Shown here piece by piece: positions 9,730 to 17,571 of a DNA stretch of 64,000 bases. The notes under the pieces were generated by a model. The model saw only the letters and a program-made list of their open reading frames with translations. It ran no database searches and was not told the origin of the DNA. Every line of letters starts with the position of its first letter. Position 1 is the first letter of the stretch. A program made the translations under genes and the position numbers. Origin of the DNA: Vampirovibrio sp041737375 (GTDB lineage: Bacteria > Cyanobacteriota > Vampirovibrionia > Vampirovibrionales > Vampirovibrionaceae); the NCBI RefSeq assembly GCF_041737375.1, contig NZ_JBGSRV010000010.1, positions 248,001-312,000 on the forward strand, given 5' to 3'.

Positions 9730-9865
9730 TATTGGATATGAGTTCAATCGTCTTTTCAATAATTTTATCAGCTATCCATTCCCATCAGCCTTCGGGTTGA
9801 TGTACTGGAACAATTGGTGACGAGTGAGGTAAAAACAAGGCGGGACTTAAAATCCCGCTTTTTCT
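9730..9865 (+). ncRNA. candidate structured RNA or structured 3' UTR of the tad operon
   Basis: Three nested signals lie in 135 bases without a gene. A long-range stem joins TGGATA (9733-9738) to TATCCA (9773-9778). Next is a hairpin CATCAGCC-TTCG-GGTTGATG (9783-9802) with a UUCG tetraloop. Last is an intrinsic terminator, GCGGGA/TCCCGC plus a T-run (9840-9865). It does not match tmRNA, RNase P RNA, SRP RNA or 6S RNA features that I can recall. It may be a stand-alone small RNA or a processed 3' end. Confidence 0.4.
9840..9865 (+). terminator. rho-independent terminator
   Basis: GCGGGA (9840-9845) pairs with TCCCGC (9853-9858) across a 7-base loop, followed by a run of six T. Confidence 0.8.
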
Positions 9866-10063
9866 TTTTGCTTTTCTTCGGCAAAATCGCACGCATTGAA
9901 ACCAAAAGAATGGGGAACCAGCCCATCCCCAAAAAACTTCAGGCTGGCTGCGGAAAGGCTTGTCTCCGTTCGCGCAGTCTGTTTGTGGACAAGGGGCCGG
10001 TGCTTTTGTTTTAATGGTTGGTGTTAAACACTGTATGATGTTGACTCTAATAGAGGTGTCATC

Positions 10064-10258
10064 TTGGCCGGTTTTCTAAACCTAATGGAAAAAATGCCCG
10101 CTCTGGCACAGCCAAAGCAAGCCAATGCCAAATCCGGGGCTTCCAAAGCGGCGGATCCTCTGGGTGGTTTTATCCACCAGCTCAAAAACAGAGAAATTCA
10201 GCCCAATTTAAACAGACCCGCATTGCCTTACACCGCAACCAGAAGCTGGAACGCGTAA
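10064..10258 (+). CDS. small protein, PNLN family member 1 (unknown function)
   Basis: 64 aa. The TTG start at 10064 is preceded by AGAGGTG (10052-10058) at good spacing; an in-frame ATG lies at 10085. Polar, Ala/Lys-rich and without a signal peptide or membrane helix. The C-terminal half matches the next small ORF: both carry a G-x-SKAA segment, a Leu-Lys, then I-x-PNLN-x-P and L-P-x-T near the end. The two are therefore probable paralogues. The gene is followed at once by a strong terminator, so it is a monocistronic unit. I do not recognise the family. Confidence 0.6.
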   Translation: MAGFLNLMEKMPALAQPKQANAKSGASKAADPLGGFIHQLKNREIQPNLNRPALPYTATRSWNA

Positions 10259-10290
10259 GCAATCGGATATCAATATTTTCACAAATTGAA

Positions 10291-10318
10291 TGGGCGGCCC
10301 GCATATCCGCCCATTTTT
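10291..10318 (+). terminator. rho-independent terminator of the first small gene
   Basis: TGGGCGG (10291-10297) pairs with CCGCCCA (10307-10313), loop of 9, then TTTTT. Confidence 0.85.
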
Positions 10319-10483
10319 GTGCCTGCCTGCCCGCTTCCTCAAAAATCCCCGAGCAAGCAAGGCCTGAAAAAGCGGCACATGTTACAAAATTGTTAACATT
10401 AGCCTGCCACCCCTCAATTTTAAGCCTCAGCTTGTTTTTATTTAGATACTAGACTTCTATTTAAGAGATGAGGGTTTTTACCC

Positions 10484-10708
10484 ATGCTTAACGCTCAAAA
10501 CTTTAATCCGTTTTCAAGCCTTTCCGCCAAAGCTGGCTCAGCCTCAGGTGGTGCCAAAGGGGCCTCTGCGGGCAGCAGTAAAGCAGCCGGTTCAGGCGAT
10601 GACTTGGCCACTTTTCAGTCGGCTTTAAAGCAAGGTGCCATCGCCCCTAACCTCAATCAGCCTTTACCCGCCACAGGGCAAGGTCAACGGCTATTCGCAA
10701 TGGGCTAA
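10484..10708 (+). CDS. small protein, PNLN family member 2 (unknown function)
   Basis: 74 aa. The ATG at 10484 follows GAGATGAGGG with suitable spacing. The N-terminus is MLNAQNFNPFSSL, then comes a Ser/Ala/Gly/Lys-rich stretch, then a C-terminal part related to the previous small ORF (SKAA, LK, IAPNLNQP, LPATG). Soluble by composition. It is separated from its paralogue by a terminator and 225 bp, so each has its own transcription unit. A plausible terminator follows at 10735-10763. Function unknown. Confidence 0.65.
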   Translation: MLNAQNFNPFSSLSAKAGSASGGAKGASAGSSKAAGSGDDLATFQSALKQGAIAPNLNQPLPATGQGQRLFAMG

Positions 10709-10734
10709 TAACCTAGCCGTGATAAGATACACCA

Positions 10735-10763
10735 AGGGGAGACTCATCGTAGCCTCCCTTTTT
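10735..10763 (+). terminator. probable terminator before thiL
   Basis: AGGGGAG (10735-10741) can pair with CTCCCTT (10754-10760) including one G-U pair, loop of 12, followed by TTT. Confidence 0.45.
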
Positions 10764-10789
10764 GGTTGTAAAGACGGTGGAAGCATGCC

Positions 10790-11782
10790 ATGTCCAAAGA
10801 ACTCGCCATTATTGACCTGATTACCGCGCTATCCGGGCAAACCGAGGCCATGGCCGATGACGCCTACTGGGATGAGGCCACCCGTTCTGTGTACACCACA
10901 GACATGCTGGTGGAAAACCGGCATTTTAGCCTGAATTATTTCACCCCGCAGGATTTGGGCTGGAAAGCAGCGGCAGCCAATATTAGCGATTTGGCTGGCA
11001 TGGGCGCTCAGTTAAAATGCCTGCTAATTTCCCTGGGATTACCCGAGGCTTTGGGGCTGGATTTTGTGGCGGCCCTTTATCAGGGCTTTCAGGAGGCCTG
11101 CCAAACCTTTGACGGGTTTATCGCTGGAGGCGACACCGTGAGCAGCCCGGTTTTAACCATCAACGTCACCGCAATCGGAGAATGCCCGCAAGGCACCCAT
11201 CCCGGCAGACGCTATCAGGCTCAGGCTGGAGACTGGATTATTGCCAGTGGATTTCATGGCTTAAGCAAAGTGGGACTGGATGCACTACGGCATCAATGGC
11301 CGGCCTTTCAAACCAGCAAAGCGGCTCACCTCAAACCCATTCCCCGAATTTCTGCCGGACAGGTTTTAGCCCGTAAGTTTAAACGCTACGCCTTAATGGA
11401 TAGCAGCGATGGGCTGGCGGATGCCCTGATTAAAATAGCCCACAGTAGCAAACAAAATCTGGTGGTGGAACAGCGCAAACTGGCCATGCACCCCGAAATT
11501 ATGGCCTACGCCCAACAGTTAATCACCACTCAACCCACTGCCGCCTTGGAGCAAACCGCACTGGACACAGTCCTTTACGGTGGTGAAGATTTTGAACTGG
11601 TGGCCACCGTGCCTGAACTGGATGCGGACATACTGGCCCATTTTCACGTGATTGGCCGGGTGCAGGCGCTGGAGGGAACGCCTCCGGCAGCTTACCTGCA
11701 AAGCCCCCACACAGAAACGCTTCAGCCCTTAAGCCTCCAGAAAACGTATCAACACTTTGGAAGCGCGACCTCCCATGAGTAA
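10790..11782 (+). CDS. thiL: thiamine-monophosphate kinase ThiL
   Basis: 330 aa, the normal length. ThiL phosphorylates thiamine monophosphate to thiamine diphosphate with ATP, the last step of the pathway, in the cytosol. Family marks: ADDA near residue 22, TTDMLVE (36-42), NISDLAGMGA (64-73), GGDTVSS (113-119), MDSSDGLADAL and YGGEDFEL. The ATG at 10790 has GGTGGA 10 bases upstream. Its 3' end overlaps the ispD start by 8 bases, so the two are coupled. Confidence 0.93.
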   Translation: MSKELAIIDLITALSGQTEAMADDAYWDEATRSVYTTDMLVENRHFSLNYFTPQDLGWKAAAANISDLAGMGAQLKCLLISLGLPEALGLDFVAALYQGFQEACQTFDGFIAGGDTVSSPVLTINVTAIGECPQGTHPGRRYQAQAGDWIIASGFHGLSKVGLDALRHQWPAFQTSKAAHLKPIPRISAGQVLARKFKRYALMDSSDGLADALIKIAHSSKQNLVVEQRKLAMHPEIMAYAQQLITTQPTAALEQTALDTVLYGGEDFELVATVPELDADILAHFHVIGRVQALEGTPPAAYLQSPHTETLQPLSLQKTYQHFGSATSHE

Positions 11783-12503
11783 ATCCGCCTGTTGGGCCAT
11801 CGTTCCCGCCGGGGGTGGGGGCAGTCGTTTTTCTGACAAGCAGGACAAGCTTTTGGTCTCTCTGGCAGGCAAGCCCGTTTTGTTACGAACGGTTTCCGCC
11901 TTACTGGCATGTCCCGGCATTGATGGGGTGGTGATTGCGGCCAGTGAAAGTAATTTGAGCCGTTATCAAGCACTGCTAAACCCGCATTTTTCACCGCAAA
12001 AACTGATTTTCACAGTGGGCGGCCCCTCCCGGAGGGCCTCGGTATGGCAAGGCCTATTGGCGTTACCCGCCGGGGTGCGAACGGTGGTGGTTCATGACGC
12101 GGCACGGCCTTTAATCCAGTCAGCGTTGATTGGGCAAGCCCTTCAGGCCGTGGCACAAGGGGCCAAAGGCAGTGTGGTGGCCATTCCCGTGGTGGATACC
12201 ATCAAACAAATTGACCCGCACACAGGCACTATTCACCAAACGCTGGATCGAACCACCTTATGGAGAGCCCAAACCCCTCAGGTTTTTGAGTTTTCAGCCC
12301 TGCAATCCGCTCACCAACAAGTACCACAAGCAACGCCCGTCACCGATGATGCTCAACTCCTTGAACTGGCCGGAATAGGCCCCATCCAGATCATTCAGGG
12401 CGCTGAAAGCAACCTTAAAATTACCACTCAGGAGGATATTCCCTTGGCGGAGTCCTTTTTACGGCAAGCTGAAAGTGGCGTGGGGCTTTTTACCCAGCCC
12501 TGA
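11775..12503 (+). CDS. ispD: 2-C-methyl-D-erythritol 4-phosphate cytidylyltransferase IspD
   Basis: 242 aa. It transfers CMP from CTP to MEP in the non-mevalonate isoprenoid pathway. The N-terminal VPAGGGGSRF (10-19) and KQDKLL form the CTP-binding loop; HDAARPL near residue 110 and the late TDDAQLLELAG are typical. I prefer the ATG at 11775 over a TTG at 11757, because it yields the standard N-terminus and an 8-base overlap with thiL. ispH and ispG are also in this window, but in separate transcription units. Confidence 0.93.
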   Translation: MSKSACWAIVPAGGGGSRFSDKQDKLLVSLAGKPVLLRTVSALLACPGIDGVVIAASESNLSRYQALLNPHFSPQKLIFTVGGPSRRASVWQGLLALPAGVRTVVVHDAARPLIQSALIGQALQAVAQGAKGSVVAIPVVDTIKQIDPHTGTIHQTLDRTTLWRAQTPQVFEFSALQSAHQQVPQATPVTDDAQLLELAGIGPIQIIQGAESNLKITTQEDIPLAESFLRQAESGVGLFTQP

Positions 12504-12544
12504 AGGCTCTATAATAAGCAGGCAGTCAGGCAGGGGTTATTGAA

Positions 12545-13174
12545 ATGCTTTCTTTTCTAAAAGGTCTTTTGGTCAGCAAGGCGTATGAATCGCCCAAAGG
12601 CGCCTATTTTCTGGTGGATATGCACGGCATGGGCTTTGAAGTGCTGACCAGCCATCGGGCCATTGAAAGCAGTCCCATGCCAGGAGAGCAGATTCAACTG
12701 TTTACCGCCCTCATTGTTCGGGAAGACGCACTGTTTCTGGTGGGCTTCAACACCAAAGAAGAGCGTGATCTCTTCAATATCCTTCAAAGCGCCTCTGGCA
12801 TCGGCACCAAAGTAGCTCTATCCCTGCTTTCTGCTCTCTCGGTTTCTGAAATCGCCCAAGCGGTGGTTTCCAACAACTTTAACTTACTCACCAAAGCCAA
12901 GGGCGTTGGCAACAAGCTGGCTCAAAAAATGACTCTGGAATTAAAAGAAAAAATGATGAGCTGGCGATCGGCTGATTTTGTAAGCGGGCTGGAGTCCTCT
13001 GGACTGCTCAACCCCTCCGAAGCGTTTTTGGAGGCAGAATCCGTGCTGTTATCACTGGGGTATCAACCGGAAGAAATCCAGCGCAGCTTTAAAGCCATTG
13101 AAGGGGATGTAGAGAAAGACGCTTCAGAAATTGTACTGCGGGAATCCTTGCGCTGGTTGGCGCAATCGGTTTAA
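12545..13174 (+). CDS. ruvA: Holliday junction DNA helicase subunit RuvA
   Basis: 209 aa, the usual size. RuvA tetramers bind Holliday junctions and recruit the RuvB motor. The N-terminal OB-fold (residues 1-62), the helix-hairpin-helix middle domain (SASGIGTKVALSLLSAL and AKGVGNKLAQKMTLELKEK) and the C-terminal RuvB-binding domain (LLSLGYQPEEIQRS) are all visible. AGGGGTT precedes the ATG. A TATAAT at 12510-12515 might add an internal promoter, but its -35 is poor. No ruvB or ruvC is nearby. Confidence 0.94.
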   Translation: MLSFLKGLLVSKAYESPKGAYFLVDMHGMGFEVLTSHRAIESSPMPGEQIQLFTALIVREDALFLVGFNTKEERDLFNILQSASGIGTKVALSLLSALSVSEIAQAVVSNNFNLLTKAKGVGNKLAQKMTLELKEKMMSWRSADFVSGLESSGLLNPSEAFLEAESVLLSLGYQPEEIQRSFKAIEGDVEKDASEIVLRESLRWLAQSV

Positions 13175-13188
13175 TGCACAGGGCAGCC

Positions 13189-13225
13189 AAAAAAACACCC
13201 TGTTGCAGTGGGCGCAAGCAGGGTG
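13189..13225 (-). terminator. minus-strand rho-independent terminator without a gene
   Basis: An 11-bp stem with one bulge, followed on the minus strand by TTTTTTT. Both flanking genes are on the plus strand. Confidence 0.7.
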
Positions 13226-13365
13226 GGGAGATGATGAGTATCGTGACCGGAAGCCTCAGCATCTCCGGCAGAGAGAGTTTAAGCTTTTGAAGGGGTCTAT
13301 TGCCTTCCACCTGCATAAAAACCAGCGATTTGAGGAGCGTACTAGGGCAACGCACCCAACTTTGG
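13189..13365 (-). ncRNA. candidate small RNA with CGCUCCUCA motif (minus strand)
   Basis: The gap between ruvA and the next plus-strand gene carries a terminator that works only in the minus direction. CACCCTGCTTGC pairs with GCAACAGGGTG (one bulge) and is followed by seven T; in plus coordinates the stem arms are 13196-13206 and 13214-13225 and the A-run is 13189-13195. No minus-strand gene precedes it. The presumed transcript contains CGCTCCTCA (minus strand of 13331-13339), the same nonamer as in the candidate RNA near 48.1 kb. TATTTA (13376-13371) is a possible -10, but the -35 is weak, so the 5' end is uncertain. Confidence 0.4.
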
Positions 13366-13411
13366 CCCTTTAAATAGGAAAAATCACCCCTTGCTTTTTG
13401 GATAAAAACAG

Positions 13412-14383
13412 GTGAAACCTCCTCTCCTGAAAAATAATGGGCGATTTCTCAGGCGTTGCTCTAAACTTTTCAGTGCTTTGGCCGATACATCCGGTACACC
13501 CCTGGAGATCGATCCGGTTATGCCCAAGAATAACGCCCGCAAAATAGAAGCCCACCTTGGTGCCCCCCCCGAAAATGGGCCAGAATCAGCGCTGCCAGAA
13601 TCCAAAGAGAGTTGGGAGCAAGAACAGTACGCCTGTTACTATAATTATTTTTTTTCGCTCATCAACAACGAAAAACTCTACTACGATAAAGTAGGCAAGC
13701 GCTCCGGCTTAAAAGAAGGGCGTATTGAAGAGGTCCTTACTTATCGGCTCAAACCATCTCGTCGAAACACCCAACTGATTGGTTACCGGGAAGGCAGTTG
13801 CTATGTTTGCAAAAGTAAAATGCAAAACAATGGCCCGGTGGAGCCTCTCTGTCTCAAATGCCTTAAACTCATTGAAATTGCCTGTTTGGAAATAGAAGAA
13901 GATACGGCCATTTTGATGGCAGCTGCCAAACCAGCGCAGGAACAAGCTGGCGAGGAACCTATAGCCCCACCAGCTCAAGTGGCTGATGCACACCCAGCCT
14001 CAGAAACGCCGATGATGGTTGAAGCATCCCTTTTAGAGGTGACCCAGGCAGAGTTGGCCTGCTATAAAAAACATTTTGGAGAGCTGCCACCCGAAGCCCA
14101 GCCCCAAGTCAGCGCCCCGGCCATTTCCCCTCAGGCCCCGGAAGCCAAGCATGCCCTTAGTCTGGAGCCACCTACCGAATCAAGTACGGCCCCCAAGGTG
14201 CCAGATCCAGAGGCCATGAATGAAACGGAGCAACTTTTACAAATTCTGGCCGTGAATGATCAGGATTTAGCATACGAAGCCGCCGATTTAACCGATTTAT
14301 TAAAAATCATTTTGCCCACTCACAATGCGCCCCTGCGGCATTTTGGCTTTCAACGCAGCAAGTCCTGCAAGGCACCCTCGTAA
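13412..14383 (+). CDS. unknown protein with HTH-like helix pair and zinc-ribbon-like Cys pairs
   Basis: 323 aa from a GTG at 13412 with a purine-rich site; an ATG at 13520 is the alternative start. After a disordered N-terminus, residues 70-160 form a small folded part. It has a helix-turn-helix-like segment (KVGKRSGLKEGRIEEVLTYR, 93-112), then CYVC (130-133) and CLKC (147-150), a spacing that suits one zinc ion. The remainder is Ala/Pro/Glu-rich and probably disordered, with a short acidic helical C-terminus. The helical plus zinc-ribbon arrangement loosely recalls the flagellar-operon YvyF family, but I cannot claim homology. It converges on rpmA across a bidirectional terminator. Confidence 0.65.
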   Translation: MKPPLLKNNGRFLRRCSKLFSALADTSGTPLEIDPVMPKNNARKIEAHLGAPPENGPESALPESKESWEQEQYACYYNYFFSLINNEKLYYDKVGKRSGLKEGRIEEVLTYRLKPSRRNTQLIGYREGSCYVCKSKMQNNGPVEPLCLKCLKLIEIACLEIEEDTAILMAAAKPAQEQAGEEPIAPPAQVADAHPASETPMMVEASLLEVTQAELACYKKHFGELPPEAQPQVSAPAISPQAPEAKHALSLEPPTESSTAPKVPDPEAMNETEQLLQILAVNDQDLAYEAADLTDLLKIILPTHNAPLRHFGFQRSKSCKAPS

Positions 14384-14401
14384 AACACCCAGCGCCAACA
14401 A

Positions 14402-14430
14402 AAAACCCGTAACCAAATGGCACGGGTTTT
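14402..14430. terminator. bidirectional terminator between converging genes
   Basis: AAAACCCGT (14402-14410) pairs with ACGGGTTTT (14422-14430), with A-run and T-run on the two sides, so it can serve the unknown plus-strand gene and leftward rpmA. Confidence 0.85.
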
Positions 14431-14454
14431 TCAGTTTTAAAAGTGGGTGTTTGT

Positions 14455-14715
14455 TTAGGAAAGCGCCGGAACGATGCTTACTTTCTGAGAAGTTTTGCGG
14501 TGACGCTCAAACTTCACAGCGCCAGCAACCAGGGCGAATAAAGTGTCATCTCCACCACGGCCCACGTTGGTGCCAGGGTGAAATTTAGTGCCACGCTGAC
14601 GTACCAGAATTTCTCCGGCATTGACCGCTTGACCACCAAAACGCTTGACGCCCAGACGTTTAGACTCGCTATCGCGTCCGTTCTTTGTCGATCCTACACC
14701 TTTTTTTGATGCCAT
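14455..14715 (-). CDS. rpmA: 50S ribosomal protein L27
   Basis: 86 aa. The N-terminus MASKKGVGSTKNGRDSESKR is diagnostic of L27, as are RLGVKRFGGQ, AGEILVRQRGTKFHPG and VGRGGDDTLFALVAG. The protein has no Firmicute-type cleavable N-terminal extension. It lies 62 bp downstream of rplU, the conserved rplU-rpmA pair, and is presumably transcribed from the rplU promoter. Confidence 0.97.
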   Translation of the reverse strand: MASKKGVGSTKNGRDSESKRLGVKRFGGQAVNAGEILVRQRGTKFHPGTNVGRGGDDTLFALVAGAVKFERHRKTSQKVSIVPALS

Positions 14716-14777
14716 TGCTTGTTTTCTCCAGTTTTAAATTCGCTGCGACGACGCCCGCCAAAAAGCGGGCAATCTGG

Positions 14778-15095
14778 TTAATTGGGCAGGTTTAACCCTT
14801 CAATTTGAATTTGGGTGTAATCCTGACGATGGCCGTTTTTACGGCGATAGCCTTTTTTGCAGCGCATTTTGTAAACCAGCACCTTAGGGCCACGGAAGTG
14901 ACGAAGCACTTTTGCCTTAACAGTAGCGCCGCTTACATAGGGAGCGCCCACCAAAGACTTTTCGCCGTCCATTACCATCAAGACATTGCCGATCTCAAAA
15001 GTCTCATCAATATCCCGAGGCAGCAGATCCACGTCAATATAACGTCCTTCTTGAACCTGGTATTGTTTTCCGTTCAAATCCACGATAGCTAACAT
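14778..15095 (-). CDS. rplU: 50S ribosomal protein L21
   Basis: 105 aa, typical size. The frame is open to 15206, but the family starts with MLAIVDLNGKQYQV, which places the ATG at 15095. Signature KMRCKKGYRRKNGHRQ lies near the C-terminus. A near-consensus promoter about 105 bases upstream gives a leader of about 75 nt. In that leader ACCGT and ACGGT can pair, possibly for L21 autoregulation (inference). Confidence 0.97.
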   Translation of the reverse strand: MLAIVDLNGKQYQVQEGRYIDVDLLPRDIDETFEIGNVLMVMDGEKSLVGAPYVSGATVKAKVLRHFRGPKVLVYKMRCKKGYRRKNGHRQDYTQIQIEGLNLPN

Positions 15096-15177
15096 TTGCT
15101 TAAATACCTTTATTGAGGGGTCTAACCGTACAATTGCGGGACATAGATCACGAGGGTGACGGTCGAAGTGAGAAATT

Positions 15178-15206
15178 AATATACCAACACCAAAAACCCG
15201 TGTCAA
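15178..15206 (-). promoter_or_regulatory. sigma-70-type promoter of rplU-rpmA
   Basis: On the minus strand: TTGACA (15206-15201), a 17-base spacer and TATATT (15183-15178). This is one of the two best promoter matches in the window, with an expected start near 15171. Confidence 0.75.
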
Positions 15207-15240
15207 ATTCCCGTTCAGGCCCAGAGGCCCAAGGGCTGCC

Positions 15241-16323
15241 TTATTGGGCAGCGCCTTGGTATTCTAGGGTAATTTTGCGTTCGCCCGCAAAAATGGACAC
15301 AATGCGGAAACAATAGGTTTCAGTCAGGTAATACTGACGTCCGCTATTATCATAAGCGCAATAAGCCTCAATACCGGGGGCCAACTCAGCCAGCACACCG
15401 GAATTCAGCAACTTGGAAATGCGCCCGTTCAGCACTTCGCCCACTTTAAAGTGGTCGTTCACCGTCATCCAGGGATCGGGCTGCAAGCGCTTCAAGCTCA
15501 AGCTAATCCGCTGTAAATCACGATCGACGGTTAACACACGCACCGTCAGGCGCTCGCCCAAAGTCAACACTTCTGAGGGGTGCTGAATCCGGCGCCAGGT
15601 GATTTCAGACAAGGGCAACAAGCCGTCAATGCCGTTGATGTCCACAAACACGCCGAAGTCGGTGATTTTAACAATCTCGCCTTCCACAATGTCGGCTTCA
15701 TTCAACTTGCCAATGGTTTCAGCCCGCATTTTGGCTTTTTGCTCAAATACGGCTTCACGGTGACTGAGGATTAACTTGTTTTTATGCTTATCCACTTCCA
15801 GAATTTTAGCGGGCAGAACATCTCCGACCAAGTCGTGCAGGGTTTTGGCAACCCGCAACTGGCTGGCCGGAATGAAGCCTTTAAAGCCCAGAATATTAAC
15901 AATAACGCCACCTTTAGTGGTGCCGCTAACGGTGGTTTCCACAATTTCACGGGAATCACGCAATTCCATCAGGCGATCCCAGTTTTTCCACATAGCCACC
16001 CGACGAACGGACAAGGTGTAGTGGGGACGGGTTTCATCAACGCCATCGTGTTGGTTCAACAGGAATAATTCCAGAACCTGACCCGGCTTGTATTGGGCTC
16101 TCAGGTCATCCAGCCCATAGCAACCCGGAATTTCCTTCATGGGAACGGCACCCTCGGACTTACCGCCGATATCAACGCTCATGCCGTCTTTTTCAAGCTT
16201 TAACACTTCGCCCACCACAATGGTGCCGGGTTTTAGTGTGGTTTCAAAGCTTTTTTCCAGCAAGTCTGCGAAACTCTGGCGCATTTCTTCGGATGTTTCT
16301 ACTAATAAAGTGGTCATTCCCAT
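15241..16323 (-). CDS. S1 RNA-binding domain protein, ribosomal protein S1-like (paralogue 1)
   Basis: 360 aa with four S1 repeats at about 33-100, 115-185, 203-272 and 288-357. The third is the best conserved (VEGEIVKITDFGVFVDINGIDGLLPLSE). The fourth is degenerate: it contains EAYCAYDNSGRQYYLTETYC in place of the normal strand pattern. S1 proteins hold mRNA at the small ribosomal subunit. AGAGGA about 10 bases before the ATG at 16323 fixes the start. A second, better conserved S1 protein is at 41970. Two to three S1-like proteins are normal in cyanobacteria, and this copy is the more diverged. It follows ispH in the same direction. Confidence 0.85.
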   Translation of the reverse strand: MGMTTLLVETSEEMRQSFADLLEKSFETTLKPGTIVVGEVLKLEKDGMSVDIGGKSEGAVPMKEIPGCYGLDDLRAQYKPGQVLELFLLNQHDGVDETRPHYTLSVRRVAMWKNWDRLMELRDSREIVETTVSGTTKGGVIVNILGFKGFIPASQLRVAKTLHDLVGDVLPAKILEVDKHKNKLILSHREAVFEQKAKMRAETIGKLNEADIVEGEIVKITDFGVFVDINGIDGLLPLSEITWRRIQHPSEVLTLGERLTVRVLTVDRDLQRISLSLKRLQPDPWMTVNDHFKVGEVLNGRISKLLNSGVLAELAPGIEAYCAYDNSGRQYYLTETYCFRIVSIFAGERKITLEYQGAAQ

Positions 16324-16369
16324 TAATCAAAATTCCTCTTTTGATTGCTAACTGTAACGATTTTTGGTT

Positions 16370-17353
16370 CTAAAGCGCCTTCAGGTACTCTAAAACCTCC
16401 TGTATTAACCAGTCTGGCGTGGAAGCACCAGCGGTTACTCCAATGATGTCAGCCTTTTCAAGGGCCTCGCATCCTTCAAGTTCTTTGTAAGTCTCAATAT
16501 GAATGGTGTCTGTGCCTTCGGTGCGGCAAATTTCTGCCAAATGAGTGGTGTTGGCACTGTTTTTGCCCCCGATAACCACCATAAATTGCACCTTGCCGGT
16601 TAACTCCAACGCGGAATTTTGTCGAAAATACGTGGCGGGGCAAATGGTGTTAAACACCTTCAGCTCTTTGGCCACTTTAGACAGTTCTTTCACCATCTCA
16701 AAAAAGTTTTCTTCCATCTGGGTGGTTTGAGAAACCACGCCAATGCGGCGACGAGGCACGTCTTTCAGCTTTTCAGCGATTTCTTCCACCTTGTTAATGG
16801 CCACAATAATGGAACCAGGTACTCGCGCCGAATAAGCCTTAATGCCAATGATTTCCGGGTGTTCTTCCTTACCCACAATCACCACGGTGTAACCTTCTTC
16901 GGCCAACTGAATGGCCTTGTTCTGCACCAGCCGAACATCCGGGCAGGTGGCGTCAGAAACATCCACCCCTTTGGCCAATGCCTGCTCCACCATTTCGGGA
17001 GGGGCGCCATGAGTGCGAATCACGCAAACGCTGCCTTGCGGCACTTCATCCAGAGAAGACACCGTTTTAATGTGCTTGGCATCCAGCTGATCAATCACTT
17101 GTTGATTGTGAATAAGCTGCCCCAATACATAAACAGGCTTGTCGCTGCTTTCCCCAACAGCCAATGTTTTGTCCACAGCCTTTTGTACGCCGTGGCAAAA
17201 ACCGGAATGTTCAGCCACCAAAATGGTTTTTGGCTTTTTAGACTGAGTGACGGATGAAGCGTGATCCAAGTTGGATTCAGACCTTTCGTTGAAGATTTCC
17301 CGTTCAATCGGCGGAGGCGTAAGTGAAAAGCCAGATTCGAGTGGGATTTGCAT
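16370..17353 (-). CDS. ispH: 4-hydroxy-3-methylbut-2-enyl diphosphate reductase IspH
   Basis: 327 aa. It reduces HMBPP to IPP and DMAPP at a [4Fe-4S] cluster, the last MEP step. Cluster cysteines are Cys53 (SGFCHGV), Cys137 (DATCPDV) and Cys238 (NTICPAT). The substrate pocket HPE (165-167), THGA and SQTTQ are present. An extra N-terminus of about 40 residues precedes the conserved fold. AAGGAG five bases before the ATG supports this longer start, so the extension appears real. A 46-bp gap leads to the S1 gene. Confidence 0.96.
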   Translation of the reverse strand: MQIPLESGFSLTPPPIEREIFNERSESNLDHASSVTQSKKPKTILVAEHSGFCHGVQKAVDKTLAVGESSDKPVYVLGQLIHNQQVIDQLDAKHIKTVSSLDEVPQGSVCVIRTHGAPPEMVEQALAKGVDVSDATCPDVRLVQNKAIQLAEEGYTVVIVGKEEHPEIIGIKAYSARVPGSIIVAINKVEEIAEKLKDVPRRRIGVVSQTTQMEENFFEMVKELSKVAKELKVFNTICPATYFRQNSALELTGKVQFMVVIGGKNSANTTHLAEICRTEGTDTIHIETYKELEGCEALEKADIIGVTAGASTPDWLIQEVLEYLKAL

Positions 17354-17571
17354 TTCTGCTCCTTAATTTGTATTACAATCTGCCCCAAAAGATCAACCAT
17401 TTTCAGGAAAGGGGCGAAGAGGCCCCGATGTTATAATACTGATAAGATCATGAGTGGTACTCATTCATTGTACCCTTGAGTGTTTTAAGCTTGATGGCAT
17501 TATAAAGCGCCCGGTTTGGGAGCGCTACCAGATTTCAGCAACGCCTGAGTGAGTTAGAGGAATTTTATTTC

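Noticed and set aside
9412..9865. tmRNA, RNase P RNA or 6S RNA in the gap after tadC
   Set aside because: I find none of the conserved sequence marks of these RNAs.
9814..10014. 66-aa ORF on the plus strand
   Set aside because: It runs through the terminator at 9840-9865 and has an atypical composition.
13089..13355. 88-aa minus-strand ORF
   Set aside because: It overlaps ruvA and the minus-strand terminator; the region fits a non-coding RNA better.
16619..17257. 212-aa plus-strand ORF
   Set aside because: Antisense shadow of ispH with a His/Asn-rich composition, typical of reverse reading.
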